A stretch of 64,000 bases of DNA, from assembly GCF_016908275.1 (NCBI RefSeq), contig NZ_JAFBDN010000007.1, positions 1 to 64,000 on the forward strand. Direction: 5' to 3'. Source of the DNA: Periweissella beninensis. Its GTDB lineage: Bacteria; Bacillota; Bacilli; Lactobacillales; Lactobacillaceae. Shown here one piece after another: positions 16,296 to 27,405 of the stretch (position 1 is its first letter; each line of letters begins with the position of its first letter). Below the pieces are notes generated by a model. That model ran no database searches. It saw only the letters and a program-made list of their open reading frames with translations, and was not told the origin of the DNA. The position numbers were made by a program, and so were the translations under genes.

Positions 16296-17378
16296 CTATT
16301 CCTCACTTTCTGCCAAAATGGCAATTGATTCGTGATAAGGTTTAACGGATAGAGGGATAATACCAGCGGCTTGCCAGCTAATTAAAATTTGATCAACGTT
16401 GGTATGTTCATCAACTAAAGCAATCCCACTATCACCAAAACCAGCGCCAGACGTTTTGGCGGCCCCACCCAGATTATTTGCAATTTCAATGAGGGTACGT
16501 AATAAGGGTGTTTCTATTTGAAGGTTTGCTGCTTGACTTAATGATAGTAAAAATTCGCGGTTTAAGGCAATTCCTCGTACAACATCATCGTAGTTGTTGG
16601 TTAATAAACCATTAATAATCATTGAAACGGCAGCATTAGAGGCAATTAAGAAATCTTGGTAGATGGCCGGATGTTTTTGGCGATCAATTTTTTTTAAAAT
16701 ATCTCCTGTTTTTGCAGGTGAACCAGTCCAACCAACAAGTAAACTAAGCGCGTTAGGTGCTGGAATCGATTGAATATTTAAATCAGGCCAACTCTGATCA
16801 ACCAAAGTAGCATCAAGGAGATCAGCCGTTTGTGCAGATAACCAAGTCCGATTAGGTGAATTGTATGAAATCCAACCAGTATAAACACTAGCAGCCACAT
16901 CGCCAAGTGAGCCGTTTTTTTGGATGGTAAAGTGAGCGAGACTAGCTAATTTATAAATCGTTTGAGTCGGTAGGTGGCGAAAATGAAAAGCTAAAATTGC
17001 TTTCACAACACTTACGCAAACCGCTGCGGAACTACCTAAACCATATTTAGTACCATCATCAGCATCAAGTTGACTATCAATCAATAGTTTAAAAGGTTGG
17101 AAGGGCCAATTATGTAGTCTAAAATAATTGTAAGTAACTTTTAAAGCGGCATTAATGAGCGTTAAGGACGGTGTTTCTTGCAGGATAATTTCATTATCAC
17201 TTAAGGTCCAGGTAGTAATTTCAGTTGGTGCTTGTGTTGAGTGAATTTCACCAACTAGGTTGGCGGTAATGTCAGCGAACACAAAACGGTCAATAGCTAC
17301 TAAAATAGCAGATTGACCATTTTCAACAACGGCATATTCACCGCTGATATATAATTTTCCAGGTACTTTGATTTGCAT
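16296..17378 (-). CDS. mvaK2: Phosphomevalonate kinase
   Basis: A 360-residue GHMP kinase converting mevalonate-5-phosphate to the diphosphate. The N-terminal PGKLYISGEYAVVENG is typical of MvaK2, the ATP-binding motif YGLGSSAAVCVS is at about residue 112-123, and the C-terminal KTSGAGFGDSGIA motif is near 310. Third gene of the operon, starting 10 nt after mvaD and abutting fni. Confidence 0.93.
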   Translation of the reverse strand: MQIKVPGKLYISGEYAVVENGQSAILVAIDRFVFADITANLVGEIHSTQAPTEITTWTLSDNEIILQETPSLTLINAALKVTYNYFRLHNWPFQPFKLLIDSQLDADDGTKYGLGSSAAVCVSVVKAILAFHFRHLPTQTIYKLASLAHFTIQKNGSLGDVAASVYTGWISYNSPNRTWLSAQTADLLDATLVDQSWPDLNIQSIPAPNALSLLVGWTGSPAKTGDILKKIDRQKHPAIYQDFLIASNAAVSMIINGLLTNNYDDVVRGIALNREFLLSLSQAANLQIETPLLRTLIEIANNLGGAAKTSGAGFGDSGIALVDEHTNVDQILISWQAAGIIPLSVKPYHESIAILAESEE

Positions 17379-17388
17379 AAATAATTCC

Positions 17389-18366
17389 TTAATCTAAATA
17401 AATAAGACCATGACCAGGTTTAGCAATCTCCACTTGAACATGTGGAAAAGCTTGTTTGAGTATATCAATAATGGTGGCAGTATCTTTTGATTGAGCGATA
17501 ATTTTAACATTAGGCCCCGCATCCATTGTTGCAAAGGCTAAAATTTGCTGTTTACGTAAATTCTGAACAAGATCTAAGATTTCAAGGGTACTACCATTAA
17601 AATACGTAAAACCCGGTTTGGCTGACAAATTAAGACTATGCATTTGCAAAGCATTATTTTCAGCCAAGGTACCAAGTGCTTTAAAGTCATTAGAAACAAT
17701 TGCGGCCTTCATGGCCACTAAATCTTTGGCCGCTTCATTAACCCAGGTTTGATAGAAGGGTGAGGTTAAAAGAGCGTGTTGCATCCCCATCCGACTTGTA
17801 ATCTTTTTTTCGTGCGCATCAACGACGACAGTAATCATCTGAATATCCATTGTAACATTTTCTTGAATTGGATGGGCGAAAGAATTTAAGTCGTTATCGC
17901 CGGCGTGCCATTCACTAAAACCGCCAAAAATCGAGCGTGCAGCCGAACCAGAACCACGACGGGCTAATCTTGATAGTGCTTGTTTAGTAAGTGTTAGGCC
18001 AGCTGCCTTACTACCAGCCCCAGCTAAAGCCGCAAAAGCACTCGCTGATGAAGCTAAGCCTGCGGCAGTTGGGACGTGGTTAATACTTTCAATTGTTGCA
18101 AAAGTATCAATTTGGGCTTGTTGGCGAATTAGCTTTAAAAAAGCAAAGGTTTTATCGGCAATCGGGCCAACCATTTGCTGGTGGTTTAGGTAAAAAGTAT
18201 CTGCGGTGAGCTTATCATCAAAAGTAACTTTTGTATCAGTATAAAATCTATCTAAAGTTAATGATAAACTACTGGTGGTAGGAATGATAAGTTCTTGATT
18301 TTTTTTACCCCAATATTTAATTAAGGCAATATTAGTATGTGCGCGTGCAGAGCTAGTACTTTGCAT
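17389..18366 (-). CDS. mvaD: Diphosphomevalonate decarboxylase
   Basis: A 325-residue GHMP-family enzyme that phosphorylates and decarboxylates mevalonate diphosphate to IPP. The N-terminal AHTNIALIKYWGK is diagnostic for MvaD, followed by VPTAAGLASSASAFAAL (about 105-121) and RRGSGSAARSIFGGF (about 139-153). The C-terminal MDAGPNVK loop is conserved. Second gene of the operon, 20 nt after mvaK1. Confidence 0.95.
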   Translation of the reverse strand: MQSTSSARAHTNIALIKYWGKKNQELIIPTTSSLSLTLDRFYTDTKVTFDDKLTADTFYLNHQQMVGPIADKTFAFLKLIRQQAQIDTFATIESINHVPTAAGLASSASAFAALAGAGSKAAGLTLTKQALSRLARRGSGSAARSIFGGFSEWHAGDNDLNSFAHPIQENVTMDIQMITVVVDAHEKKITSRMGMQHALLTSPFYQTWVNEAAKDLVAMKAAIVSNDFKALGTLAENNALQMHSLNLSAKPGFTYFNGSTLEILDLVQNLRKQQILAFATMDAGPNVKIIAQSKDTATIIDILKQAFPHVQVEIAKPGHGLIYLD

Positions 18367-18386
18367 GTTGATTACTCCATTCTATG

Positions 18387-19325
18387 TTAATTAGCTTCAA
18401 GTGGGCTAATCCAGTATTCCGTTGCCCCGGCTTTACTAAGGGCTTGGGCAATTGTGTTAGCATCATGTAAATTTCCAGCCAAAGCAATAATACTACCACC
18501 GATACCAGAGCCAGTTAACTTAGCACCGAGGGCATGATTTAAGAGGGCAGTTTTAACTAGTTTTTCTAAGTGTGGATGTGATACTCCAAGGGAGCGTAAA
18601 TGATCATGTGCAGTGTTCATTAGGTGCCCAAGCATGTTTAAATCACCATGTTCTAGCGCTTGCTTAGCTTCAATGGCGGCTTGTCCAAGATCCGAAATAT
18701 GGCGTCTAGTGCGTGAGGGCTCTTCAGCAAATAAACGTTTAACCGCGCTGACAGCTAACCCAGTTTGCCCCATAATACCAGTATCAGAGATCACTAAGAA
18801 GCCAGGCATATGAATTTTAAAAGGGGTAATTTCTTTGTTTTTAATGAAAAAGATTGGATCTTTTGAACTAGCAGTAGCCGTATCAATACCGCTAGGCGAA
18901 CCGTGCGTTATTGATTCTTCAATCGCTGCTAATCTTTGTAAATTATTTGAGGTTAGCGACTTTTCGAATAAATTATAAAATGCTCTAATAATGGCAATTG
19001 ATGTGGCCGCTGAAGAGCCCATGCCCCGTTCTTGGGGAATTTTACTATTAAAGGTTAAAGTGAAACCTAAATTGGGCGTTGCAAATTTGGCCAACAGACT
19101 AATGATTAATTGGCGAATACCTTCATAGTTGCCGGCGAGATCATTCATTGCCCCATGATAATAGCGACTATTGATGATTTGTTGGTGATCATTGCGTGTT
19201 TCGATTGTAACTTGCATATCAATGTTTGTGAGGGGGATAGCGATGGCTGGTTCACCATAAACGACCGAATGTTCCCCCATTAAAATTGCTTTAGCGTGAC
19301 TGTGACCAATTCCTTGTGTAAGCAT
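18387..19325 (-). CDS. mvaK1: Mevalonate kinase
   Basis: A 312-residue GHMP kinase phosphorylating mevalonate. The N-terminal GHSHAKAILMGEHSVVYGEP contains the expected HAK and GEHSVVYG motifs, ERGMGSSAATS (about residues 98-108) is the ATP loop, SGIDTATA near 145 holds a catalytic Asp, and LTGSGIGGS is near 280. It is the first gene of the minus-strand mevalonate operon mvaK1-mvaD-mvaK2-fni. The 210-bp interval to the divergent dinG must carry its promoter; no consensus promoter was clear. Confidence 0.95.
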   Translation of the reverse strand: MLTQGIGHSHAKAILMGEHSVVYGEPAIAIPLTNIDMQVTIETRNDHQQIINSRYYHGAMNDLAGNYEGIRQLIISLLAKFATPNLGFTLTFNSKIPQERGMGSSAATSIAIIRAFYNLFEKSLTSNNLQRLAAIEESITHGSPSGIDTATASSKDPIFFIKNKEITPFKIHMPGFLVISDTGIMGQTGLAVSAVKRLFAEEPSRTRRHISDLGQAAIEAKQALEHGDLNMLGHLMNTAHDHLRSLGVSHPHLEKLVKTALLNHALGAKLTGSGIGGSIIALAGNLHDANTIAQALSKAGATEYWISPLEAN

Positions 19326-19535
19326 ATCTCTCTTCTTTCATTTATTTTAAAGCCAAATAAAAATTAAGGTGTAAGTATTAAGCTAAAAAATTAATCCTAA
19401 ATAATCATACCGCAATCAATAAAACTTGACTACTTATAGGCGACGTTTAACTGAAGTTTTAACTTTTTTTTGATAAAATAGACTATGAACCATTTTACGG
19501 TTAGAAGATTAAATGAAGATTTGTGAGGGTAAACT

Positions 19536-22379
19536 GTGTTTGCAAAAAATCAAAAATTTGCTGTTGTCGATATTGAAACAACAGGTACAAGTAGTAAAGA
19601 TGGCGACCGAATCATGCAAATTGGAGCGGTCTTTATTCAAAATAATCAAATCATCCATACTTTTGCGACCAATATAAATCCCCAACATGCTATCCCCGAT
19701 GCGGTCCAACGGTTAACTAAATTAACACCAAAGAAACTAAAAGATGCCCCCACTTTTGATGCAGTGGCGGCAACACTCAAAAACAAATTAACAGATTGTG
19801 TGTTTGTAGCCCATAACATTAACTTTGACTTGCCATTTTTAAATAGTGAATTTGAACGCGTCGGTCTAGCGCCAATTGATGTTTTAGGTGTCGATACGGT
19901 GCCATTAGCGCAAATTTTATTACCAACAGCACTCGGCTATCGTTTAGTGGATTTGACTAAGTTATTAAAAATCAAACATTTAGCACCTCACCGGGCTGAC
20001 TCAGATGCGCGAGCCACTGCTGAGTTATTTTTGGCATTGATGCAAAAAGCGCAACAGTTACCGCAAATGACCTTAGATATGTTAGATAAAATTCCTTTGC
20101 AATTACCGCGTGAGACGCAACAAATTTTTGTAACTGCTTCGGCAATAGTTAAAGAACAGCGACCAACGTTACCGGGGAATTTACGCATTGTAAACGGACT
20201 CGCTTTACAACGGCTACCAGAAGATGCTAGTCGACGACTAAAAAATGCTAAATACCCAATAACACAAACGCAAAAAGAAAAATTATTTGGTTCGGTGTTG
20301 GCTTATCGTGGCGAACAAGCTAAATTAATGAATTTGATTTACAACAACTATACGCATGAAAAGGCGAAATCGTTGGTAATTGAAGCGCCGACTGGTTTGG
20401 GCAAAACGCTGGGCTATTTAATACCATTTAGTTACTTACGGCAAAAACAAGTTGTCGTTGCTGTCCCAACTAAGATTTTACAGCAACAGGTTCAACAAAC
20501 GATTGATCAACAGTTAAATAAAATTATCCCAGGCACTGTCACAACCACGATCTTAAAGGGAAAACAGCATTATTTAGACTTAACCCGATTTAAGCAAAGC
20601 TTGCTAATAAAAGAACATAATTACGCTGTGCAATTTTTAAAGATGCGTATTTTAGTGTGGTTAACGATAACAACGACAGGTGACTTAGATGAATTGAAAA
20701 TTGGTAATCAAGATACAGAATATCGCCAAGAAATTACGCAAGTAAGTAATAGTGACTTAAATCAGTTTGGCACTTATGATTTTCATTTACGGTTAACCGA
20801 AAAAGCTCAAAAAGCGAATATCTTAATTGTTAATCATGCATATTTATTAGCACATGCCGCTGAATTTACGAATAATCCGTATTTGATTGTTGATGAGGCC
20901 CAAAAACTAGCGCCCCAGGTTTTGAATTCATCAAGACATATTTTTAATTTTGAACAGTTATTCAAAACCATGCGCGTAGTAAAAAATATTCTAAAAAATC
21001 AAACGAATAGTGATTTAGCAACTGTTTTTGCTAATCAAGGTGAGTTATGGCAACTTACTAATAATCTACATCAATTACTAGCTAAATTTGAAGTGGACTT
21101 AACTAAATTACAAGGCTTATTATATCGTGAATTTGTTTTGAAAATGGGGGGGACTAAGCAACTTCAACGGCAAGCTGAGGTTTCGTTAAGTTCGCAAGAC
21201 TTATCAATTTTCTTTACGAAAAATGTAACGACAATCACTAAGCTAAATACAAATGTCACTAAAATTGACCAATTAGAGGAGCAATTACAAAGTAAATTTA
21301 CGCAACAAAGTAGCAATGATCGCTGGGTTATTTCGAATTATAATCGTATGCTTGAGTTTAAGCATAATTGGCAACAGTTTAAAGCAATCTTTTGTGAGTT
21401 GGTGAAAATTCAACAACAGGTCGGTGAGTTTTCTGATACGAGTTTATTTTGGCTAGGAATGCAAAATAAGCTTGGTCAATTAACGCTGAGTTGTTCGTTA
21501 ATTAATACAGATGATTATTTTAGTAATCAACTTTATCCTTTTTTTCAACCGCCATTATTTATTGGAGCAACCTTATTTAGTTCTAGCCGCTCACAGTATT
21601 TATTTGACCAATTGAACTTAATTAAAAATAATGTCAAAGTAAAAAAATTCCCAACAACACTCCAATATGCTAAACAAGCCCAATTATTGATTGCTAGCGA
21701 TGCTCCTCATCCCCAAAATGCTGGGCGGTTCCTCTATGTGGATTACTTAGCTCGGCAAATTGCCAATCTGGTTTTAACAACTAATAAAAAAACATTAGTG
21801 CTATTTAATTCCAATCAAGAATTAGAGCAAGTAACACATTTATTGCAAGGGGATGAACAATTAGATGAGTACGCAATATTAGCACATAATATTTCCGGGT
21901 CCGATGCGAAAATTTTGCGCAAATTTAAAGATGAACCAAAAGCAATTTTATTGGGAGCGGGTAGCTTTTGGGAAGGGATTGATTTACCATTAACCCAATT
22001 AGAATTGTTAATTATGACCAGACTACCATTTGAAGCCCCAGATTCGTTAGTTGTAAAGGCGCAAAATGATTGGTTAATTGCGCATCAACGTAATCCGTTT
22101 TTTAATTTAAGTTTACCAAAGGCCATTTTAAAATTAAGGCAAGGATTTGGGCGCTTAATTAGAAGTGCAGCTGACCAAGGCGTCGCCGTAATTTTAGATA
22201 CACGCATCCTTGATAAACAATATGGGAAAACAATGCTAAAAGCGTTGCCCGTCGATTTGCCAGTGAAAGCCGTTGTGAGTCACGATTTAGCAACGAGTGC
22301 CCAAAATTTTTTTGAAAAAAACAAAGTGATAGATCATCAGGAGGAAAATGATGGCAACCCAACAACTATTATTAATTGA
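19536..22379 (+). CDS. dinG: Bifunctional DnaQ-type exonuclease / DinG-type helicase
   Basis: A 947-residue fusion. An N-terminal DEDD 3'-5' exonuclease domain (1-170) has VVDIETTGTSS, HNINFDLPFLN and HRADSDARATAEL. An XPD/DinG-like superfamily 2 helicase follows: Walker A EAPTGLGKT near 283-291, VDEAQ at about 452, and C-terminal GSFWEGIDLP and QGFGRLIRS motifs. No four-Cys iron-sulfur cluster is evident, as in other Gram-positive DinG proteins. It acts in DNA repair or recombination intermediates. Start is GTG 19536 with GTGAGGGT upstream; length is typical. It overlaps polA by 29 nt, implying translational coupling. Confidence 0.92.
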   Translation: MFAKNQKFAVVDIETTGTSSKDGDRIMQIGAVFIQNNQIIHTFATNINPQHAIPDAVQRLTKLTPKKLKDAPTFDAVAATLKNKLTDCVFVAHNINFDLPFLNSEFERVGLAPIDVLGVDTVPLAQILLPTALGYRLVDLTKLLKIKHLAPHRADSDARATAELFLALMQKAQQLPQMTLDMLDKIPLQLPRETQQIFVTASAIVKEQRPTLPGNLRIVNGLALQRLPEDASRRLKNAKYPITQTQKEKLFGSVLAYRGEQAKLMNLIYNNYTHEKAKSLVIEAPTGLGKTLGYLIPFSYLRQKQVVVAVPTKILQQQVQQTIDQQLNKIIPGTVTTTILKGKQHYLDLTRFKQSLLIKEHNYAVQFLKMRILVWLTITTTGDLDELKIGNQDTEYRQEITQVSNSDLNQFGTYDFHLRLTEKAQKANILIVNHAYLLAHAAEFTNNPYLIVDEAQKLAPQVLNSSRHIFNFEQLFKTMRVVKNILKNQTNSDLATVFANQGELWQLTNNLHQLLAKFEVDLTKLQGLLYREFVLKMGGTKQLQRQAEVSLSSQDLSIFFTKNVTTITKLNTNVTKIDQLEEQLQSKFTQQSSNDRWVISNYNRMLEFKHNWQQFKAIFCELVKIQQQVGEFSDTSLFWLGMQNKLGQLTLSCSLINTDDYFSNQLYPFFQPPLFIGATLFSSSRSQYLFDQLNLIKNNVKVKKFPTTLQYAKQAQLLIASDAPHPQNAGRFLYVDYLARQIANLVLTTNKKTLVLFNSNQELEQVTHLLQGDEQLDEYAILAHNISGSDAKILRKFKDEPKAILLGAGSFWEGIDLPLTQLELLIMTRLPFEAPDSLVVKAQNDWLIAHQRNPFFNLSLPKAILKLRQGFGRLIRSAADQGVAVILDTRILDKQYGKTMLKALPVDLPVKAVVSHDLATSAQNFFEKNKVIDHQEENDGNPTTIIN

Positions 22380-25035
22380 TGGTAACAGTTTAGCTTTTAG
22401 AGCCTTTTACGCGATGCACAGCCAATTAGAGCGAATGAAAAACCAAGCGGGGCTACATACTAATGCTTTAGTAGCGTTCAATAATTTTCTAGATTCGCTA
22501 ATTGATCCAATGCAACCAGACCTTGCACTTGTAGCTTGGGATGCTGGGAAGACGACTTTTAGAACAGAAAAATATGACAATTATAAAGAAAGTCGTCAAA
22601 GTACGCCACCCGAATTAAGTGAACAATTTCCATATTTACGCCAAATGGTCGAACTTCACGGAATAAAGTCATATGAGCTAGTTGATTATGAAGCCGATGA
22701 TATTATCGGGACCATTGCTAAGTTGGCCACGACAACAAGTGAAGATATTAAAGTCACAATTATTACGGGTGATAAAGATTATGTCCAATTAGTTAGTGAT
22801 CGAGTAACGGTACTCGTTACTAAAAAGGGCGTGACGGAGTTAGAAACGTATACACCAACCAGTGTTATTGAAAAATATGATGGTCTCGCAGCAACGCAAA
22901 TTGTTGATATGAAGGCATTGACTGGTGATACTGCTGATAATTACCCTGGTGTAACGAAAATTGGACCAGTAACGGCTATTAAATTATTAAATGAATGGCA
23001 GACCCTTGAAAATCTGTATGAACATATTGATGAGTTAAAAAAATCAAAAATGAAAGAGAACCTAATCAACGATCGGGAGCAAGCATTTATGTCGCAAGAC
23101 TTAGCGCGGATTAGAGCTAATGCCCCAGTCGATATTACGTTAGCTGATTTGACTTATCAAGGTCCTAATTATGCAAAAATTGTCCCTTTTTATCAGGAGC
23201 TAAATTTCAAACAACAATTAGCTAAATTAAAGGCCCAGGGCCATATGGACGCAATCAACTCTAATAGTGAACAGCAAGCGGTAACTTTTACGGAATTAAC
23301 GGTTGATAATTTAAATGAAGTTAGCAAATTAACGAATGACATTGCCTTATACATTGAAGCCCCTAGTGCTAATTATCATCTAAGTGAAATGGTCGGATTT
23401 GTTTTAGGTAATGCCAAGCAAGGTTATTTTGTCAGTCGTAATATTGAATTATTACTAACGGAGCAAATACAAACGTTACTAGCTAAAGCAGCCAATCAGT
23501 TAAATGTTTTTAACGTTAAAGCCTTATATGTTTTATTGCAGCGATTAGGGCTTACGTTACCTCGTGTTAAGTTTGACTTATTATTAGCATCATATTTATT
23601 GAACACAAATGAAAATAGTAATGACTTGGGTTTATTAGCCCAACAGCATGAATATTATGATGTTAGTAGTGATGAGACGGTTTATGGACGTGGCGCTAAA
23701 TTTAAAATACCAACTGATGATCACGTGTTTTTTAACCACTTGGTGCAAAAAGCTCACGCCTTAAATCAATTGGCGCACCCTTTATGTGCTAAATTGGTTG
23801 AACAAGAACAAATGGCCCTTTATCAATCAATTGAATTACCATTGGCCTATGTATTAGCTAAGATGGAAATCGCGGGAATTTGCATTGATACCGATGTTTT
23901 AAGTGCCCAGGGGAGTAAGCTGAAAGAACGACTTAGTGAGTATGAACAAGCGATTTATCAGCAAGCCGGTCAAGAATTTAATATCCAGTCACCTAAACAA
24001 TTAGGCGTTATTTTGTTTGAAAAACTAGGGTTACCCGTAATTAAAAAAACCAAAACTGGCTATTCAACAGCAGTAGATGTTTTAGAACAATTAGCGGGGC
24101 AAGCACCAATTGTCGAAAATGTGCTACAGTATCGACAAGTAGCCAAACTACAGCAAACGTACGTTGATGGTTTATTGAAAGTCGTACATAGTACGGATAG
24201 CAAAGTGCATACTCGCTTCCAGCAAACTTTGACACAAACCGGGCGGTTATCATCAGTCGATCCTAACTTACAAAATATTCCTATTCGCTTGGCTGAAGGA
24301 CGACAAATTCGCCAAGCATTTGTGCCTAGTCATCCCGATTGGATCATCTTTGGGGCAGATTATTCCCAAATTGAATTGCGGGTCTTAGCACATATTACCG
24401 GTGATCAACATTTACAAGCAGCCTTTTTAGCTAATGAAGATATTCATGCGGCCACGGCCAAACGCATCTTTAGTTTAAGGAGTGATCAAGTGGTGGATGC
24501 CAATATGCGCCGTAAAGCAAAAGCGGTTAATTTTGGAATTGTTTATGGTATTTCGGACTACGGTTTAAGTCAAAGTATTGGGGTTTCTAGAAAAGAAGCT
24601 CAACAGATGATTGAAACCTACTTTATGGAATATCCAGGGGTTAAAGCATGGATTCAAAATATTGTGGAGGAAGCCAAAAAGGCTGGCTTTGTCGAAACAC
24701 TTGCCAAACGGCGCCGGTATTTACCAGAAATTAATGCTAAAAACTTTAATTTGCGAAGCTTTGCTGAAAGAACAGCAATGAACACGCCAATTCAAGGGTC
24801 TGCTGCCGATATCATCAAAATTGCTATGATTAATATGCAAAATGAACTAACGAAGCGTGGCCTACAGGCCAAAATGTTATTACAAGTACATGATGAACTG
24901 ATTTTTGAAGCGCCTAAGAGTGAATTAGCAATTTTAACAGAGTTAGTACCTAAAATCATGGACTCAGCTGTGCAGTTAGATGTACCGTTAAAAGTAGAAA
25001 GCCATGCTGGAGCCACTTGGTTTGATGCAAAGTAA
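22351..25035 (+). CDS. polA: DNA polymerase I
   Basis: An 894-residue family A polymerase. The N-terminal 5'-3' exonuclease (1-290) has LLIDGNSLAFRAFYA, YEADDIIGT and TGDKDYVQLV. A middle exonuclease fold (about 300-480) lacks the catalytic acidic pattern (DIALYIEAPS in place of a DTE motif), so proofreading is probably absent, as in Bacillus. The polymerase domain has motif A DYSQIELR near 670, motif B RRKAKAVNFGIVYG near 720 and motif C QVHDE near 845. The start at 22351 is chosen over 22348 because AGGAGG is then 6 nt away. It is followed 11 nt later by mutM. Confidence 0.96.
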   Translation: MATQQLLLIDGNSLAFRAFYAMHSQLERMKNQAGLHTNALVAFNNFLDSLIDPMQPDLALVAWDAGKTTFRTEKYDNYKESRQSTPPELSEQFPYLRQMVELHGIKSYELVDYEADDIIGTIAKLATTTSEDIKVTIITGDKDYVQLVSDRVTVLVTKKGVTELETYTPTSVIEKYDGLAATQIVDMKALTGDTADNYPGVTKIGPVTAIKLLNEWQTLENLYEHIDELKKSKMKENLINDREQAFMSQDLARIRANAPVDITLADLTYQGPNYAKIVPFYQELNFKQQLAKLKAQGHMDAINSNSEQQAVTFTELTVDNLNEVSKLTNDIALYIEAPSANYHLSEMVGFVLGNAKQGYFVSRNIELLLTEQIQTLLAKAANQLNVFNVKALYVLLQRLGLTLPRVKFDLLLASYLLNTNENSNDLGLLAQQHEYYDVSSDETVYGRGAKFKIPTDDHVFFNHLVQKAHALNQLAHPLCAKLVEQEQMALYQSIELPLAYVLAKMEIAGICIDTDVLSAQGSKLKERLSEYEQAIYQQAGQEFNIQSPKQLGVILFEKLGLPVIKKTKTGYSTAVDVLEQLAGQAPIVENVLQYRQVAKLQQTYVDGLLKVVHSTDSKVHTRFQQTLTQTGRLSSVDPNLQNIPIRLAEGRQIRQAFVPSHPDWIIFGADYSQIELRVLAHITGDQHLQAAFLANEDIHAATAKRIFSLRSDQVVDANMRRKAKAVNFGIVYGISDYGLSQSIGVSRKEAQQMIETYFMEYPGVKAWIQNIVEEAKKAGFVETLAKRRRYLPEINAKNFNLRSFAERTAMNTPIQGSAADIIKIAMINMQNELTKRGLQAKMLLQVHDELIFEAPKSELAILTELVPKIMDSAVQLDVPLKVESHAGATWFDAK

Positions 25036-25046
25036 GGAGAAAAAGG

Positions 25047-25877
25047 ATGCCAGAATTACCTGAAGTTGAGACAGTGCACCGGGGTTTACTCCGTTTAGTG
25101 AAAAATATGACCATTGAAAGTGTTGAAACAATATGGCCCAAAACGTTAATAGCTGATTCGCCCGCATTGCGAGCTAAATTAGCTGGTAAAAAAATTGAAA
25201 CAATTGAACGACGCGGTAAATTTTTATTATTTCGCTTAAGTGATAATCTAACCTTAGTTAGTCATTTACGAATGGAAGGTAAATATTATACTGTGCCAGC
25301 AACAACACCCCTAGAAAAACATGTGTGTGTCGTCTTTCATTTGAACCACGCAACTGATTTATGGTATATAGATACGCGAAAATTTGGTCGAATGCAAGTC
25401 ATTGAGACTGGCTTAGAAAATGAATTAGTGCCCGGAATTAAAAAAATGGGGCCGGAACCAACTACAACGACATTAACATTTGAATATATGCAAAAAATAA
25501 TGAGCAAAAGTCATAAAATAATTAAACCGTTTTTATTAGATCAAGCCAATATTGCGGGCTTAGGTAATATTTATACAGATGAAGTGTTGTGGCAAACTAA
25601 AATTCATCCAGAACAACCAGTTAACACGCTTAGTGATTTAGAAATTAAGCAATTACGAGAAAATATTATTAATGAACTAGCAATCGCAACTGAACAACAT
25701 GGAACAACGGTACATTCATACACGAATGCGTTTGGTGAGGCCGGCTCTTTTCAAGATCAATTAGATGTTTATGGCCGTAAAGGGCAGCCATGTAAACGAT
25801 GCCAAACACCGTTATTAAAAATGAAAGTTGCCCAACGTGGGACAACCTATTGTCCGGTGTGCCAAGTGTTACATTAG
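25047..25877 (+). CDS. mutM: Formamidopyrimidine-DNA glycosylase
   Basis: A 276-residue Fpg/MutM base excision glycosylase removing 8-oxoguanine and FapyG. After Met, the mature N-terminus PELPEVETV supplies the catalytic Pro and Glu; the conserved beta-loop Lys lies in RRGKFLLF near 53-60. A helix-two-turns-helix region ends in IAGLGNIY near 170, and the C-terminal zinc finger has CKRC at about 249-252 and CPVC near 271-274. All catalytic parts are intact. It lies between polA and coaE, the conserved Firmicutes order. Confidence 0.96.
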   Translation: MPELPEVETVHRGLLRLVKNMTIESVETIWPKTLIADSPALRAKLAGKKIETIERRGKFLLFRLSDNLTLVSHLRMEGKYYTVPATTPLEKHVCVVFHLNHATDLWYIDTRKFGRMQVIETGLENELVPGIKKMGPEPTTTTLTFEYMQKIMSKSHKIIKPFLLDQANIAGLGNIYTDEVLWQTKIHPEQPVNTLSDLEIKQLRENIINELAIATEQHGTTVHSYTNAFGEAGSFQDQLDVYGRKGQPCKRCQTPLLKMKVAQRGTTYCPVCQVLH

Positions 25878-25886
25878 GAGATTAGC

Positions 25887-26480
25887 ATGAAGATTTTAGG
25901 TTTAACAGGTGGGATTGCGACAGGAAAATCAACTGTCAGTAATTATTTAAAGACTAAAAAAATTCCCGTTGTGGACGCAGATGTGCTAGTGCATGAGCTA
26001 ATCACTAATAATCAGGAACTATTAGCACAGCTTAGCGCAACCTTTGGAACGGCCGTTTTTAACGAGCAGGGTGTTTTAGAGCGGAAGAGATTAGGTGAAA
26101 TTGTATTTGCAGATCCTAAATGTTTGGTTAAACTGAATAAAATCATGGCCCCGTATATTGCGCAGACTATTAAGACTAATTTGGCACATTGGCGTCAACA
26201 AAATGTACCACTTGTCGTGCTAGATGCGCCAACTTTATTCGAAGCAGGTTACGCTAAAACGGTTGATTGGGTGGTGGTGGTGGCAATTTCAAAGTCACTA
26301 CAAATCCAACGACTCATGCAACGTAATCACTTAGCCAAACCGGCGGCCCTAGCCCGGATTGCTACGCAAATGCCATTAACACAAAAAATAAAATTGGCTG
26401 ACTTTGTAATAGATAATAGTGGCGATATAGCCGCAACCTATCGCCAAATTGATGAAATTTTAGCTACCTTAAAAGTTTGA
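25887..26480 (+). CDS. coaE: Dephospho-CoA kinase
   Basis: A 197-residue P-loop kinase performing the last step of CoA synthesis, phosphorylation of the 3'-hydroxyl of dephospho-CoA. The Walker A motif GLTGGIATGKST is at residues 5-16, VDADVLVHEL follows at about 29-38, and DAPTLFEAGY near 113 is the lid/substrate segment. Starts 9 nt after mutM. Its stop overlaps the -35 box of the gmk promoter. Confidence 0.95.
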   Translation: MKILGLTGGIATGKSTVSNYLKTKKIPVVDADVLVHELITNNQELLAQLSATFGTAVFNEQGVLERKRLGEIVFADPKCLVKLNKIMAPYIAQTIKTNLAHWRQQNVPLVVLDAPTLFEAGYAKTVDWVVVVAISKSLQIQRLMQRNHLAKPAALARIATQMPLTQKIKLADFVIDNSGDIAATYRQIDEILATLKV

Positions 26481-26506
26481 CATAGCAAATTGATGAAATG
26501 TATGCT
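26477..26506 (+). promoter_or_regulatory. Sigma-A-type promoter of gmk-rpoZ
   Basis: A perfect TTGACA (26477-26482) and TATGCT (26501-26506) with 18-nt spacing lie 45 nt before the gmk start. The -35 box overlaps the end of coaE. It is the clearest promoter in this block and marks gmk as a new transcription unit. Confidence 0.7.
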
Positions 26507-26527
26507 ATGATATTTTAATATATTTAG

Positions 26528-27405
<878 letters not shown>

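Noticed and set aside
22380-25035. Proofreading activity for DNA polymerase I
   Set aside because: The middle domain lacks the expected acidic exonuclease motifs, so only the 5'-3' exonuclease and polymerase are claimed.
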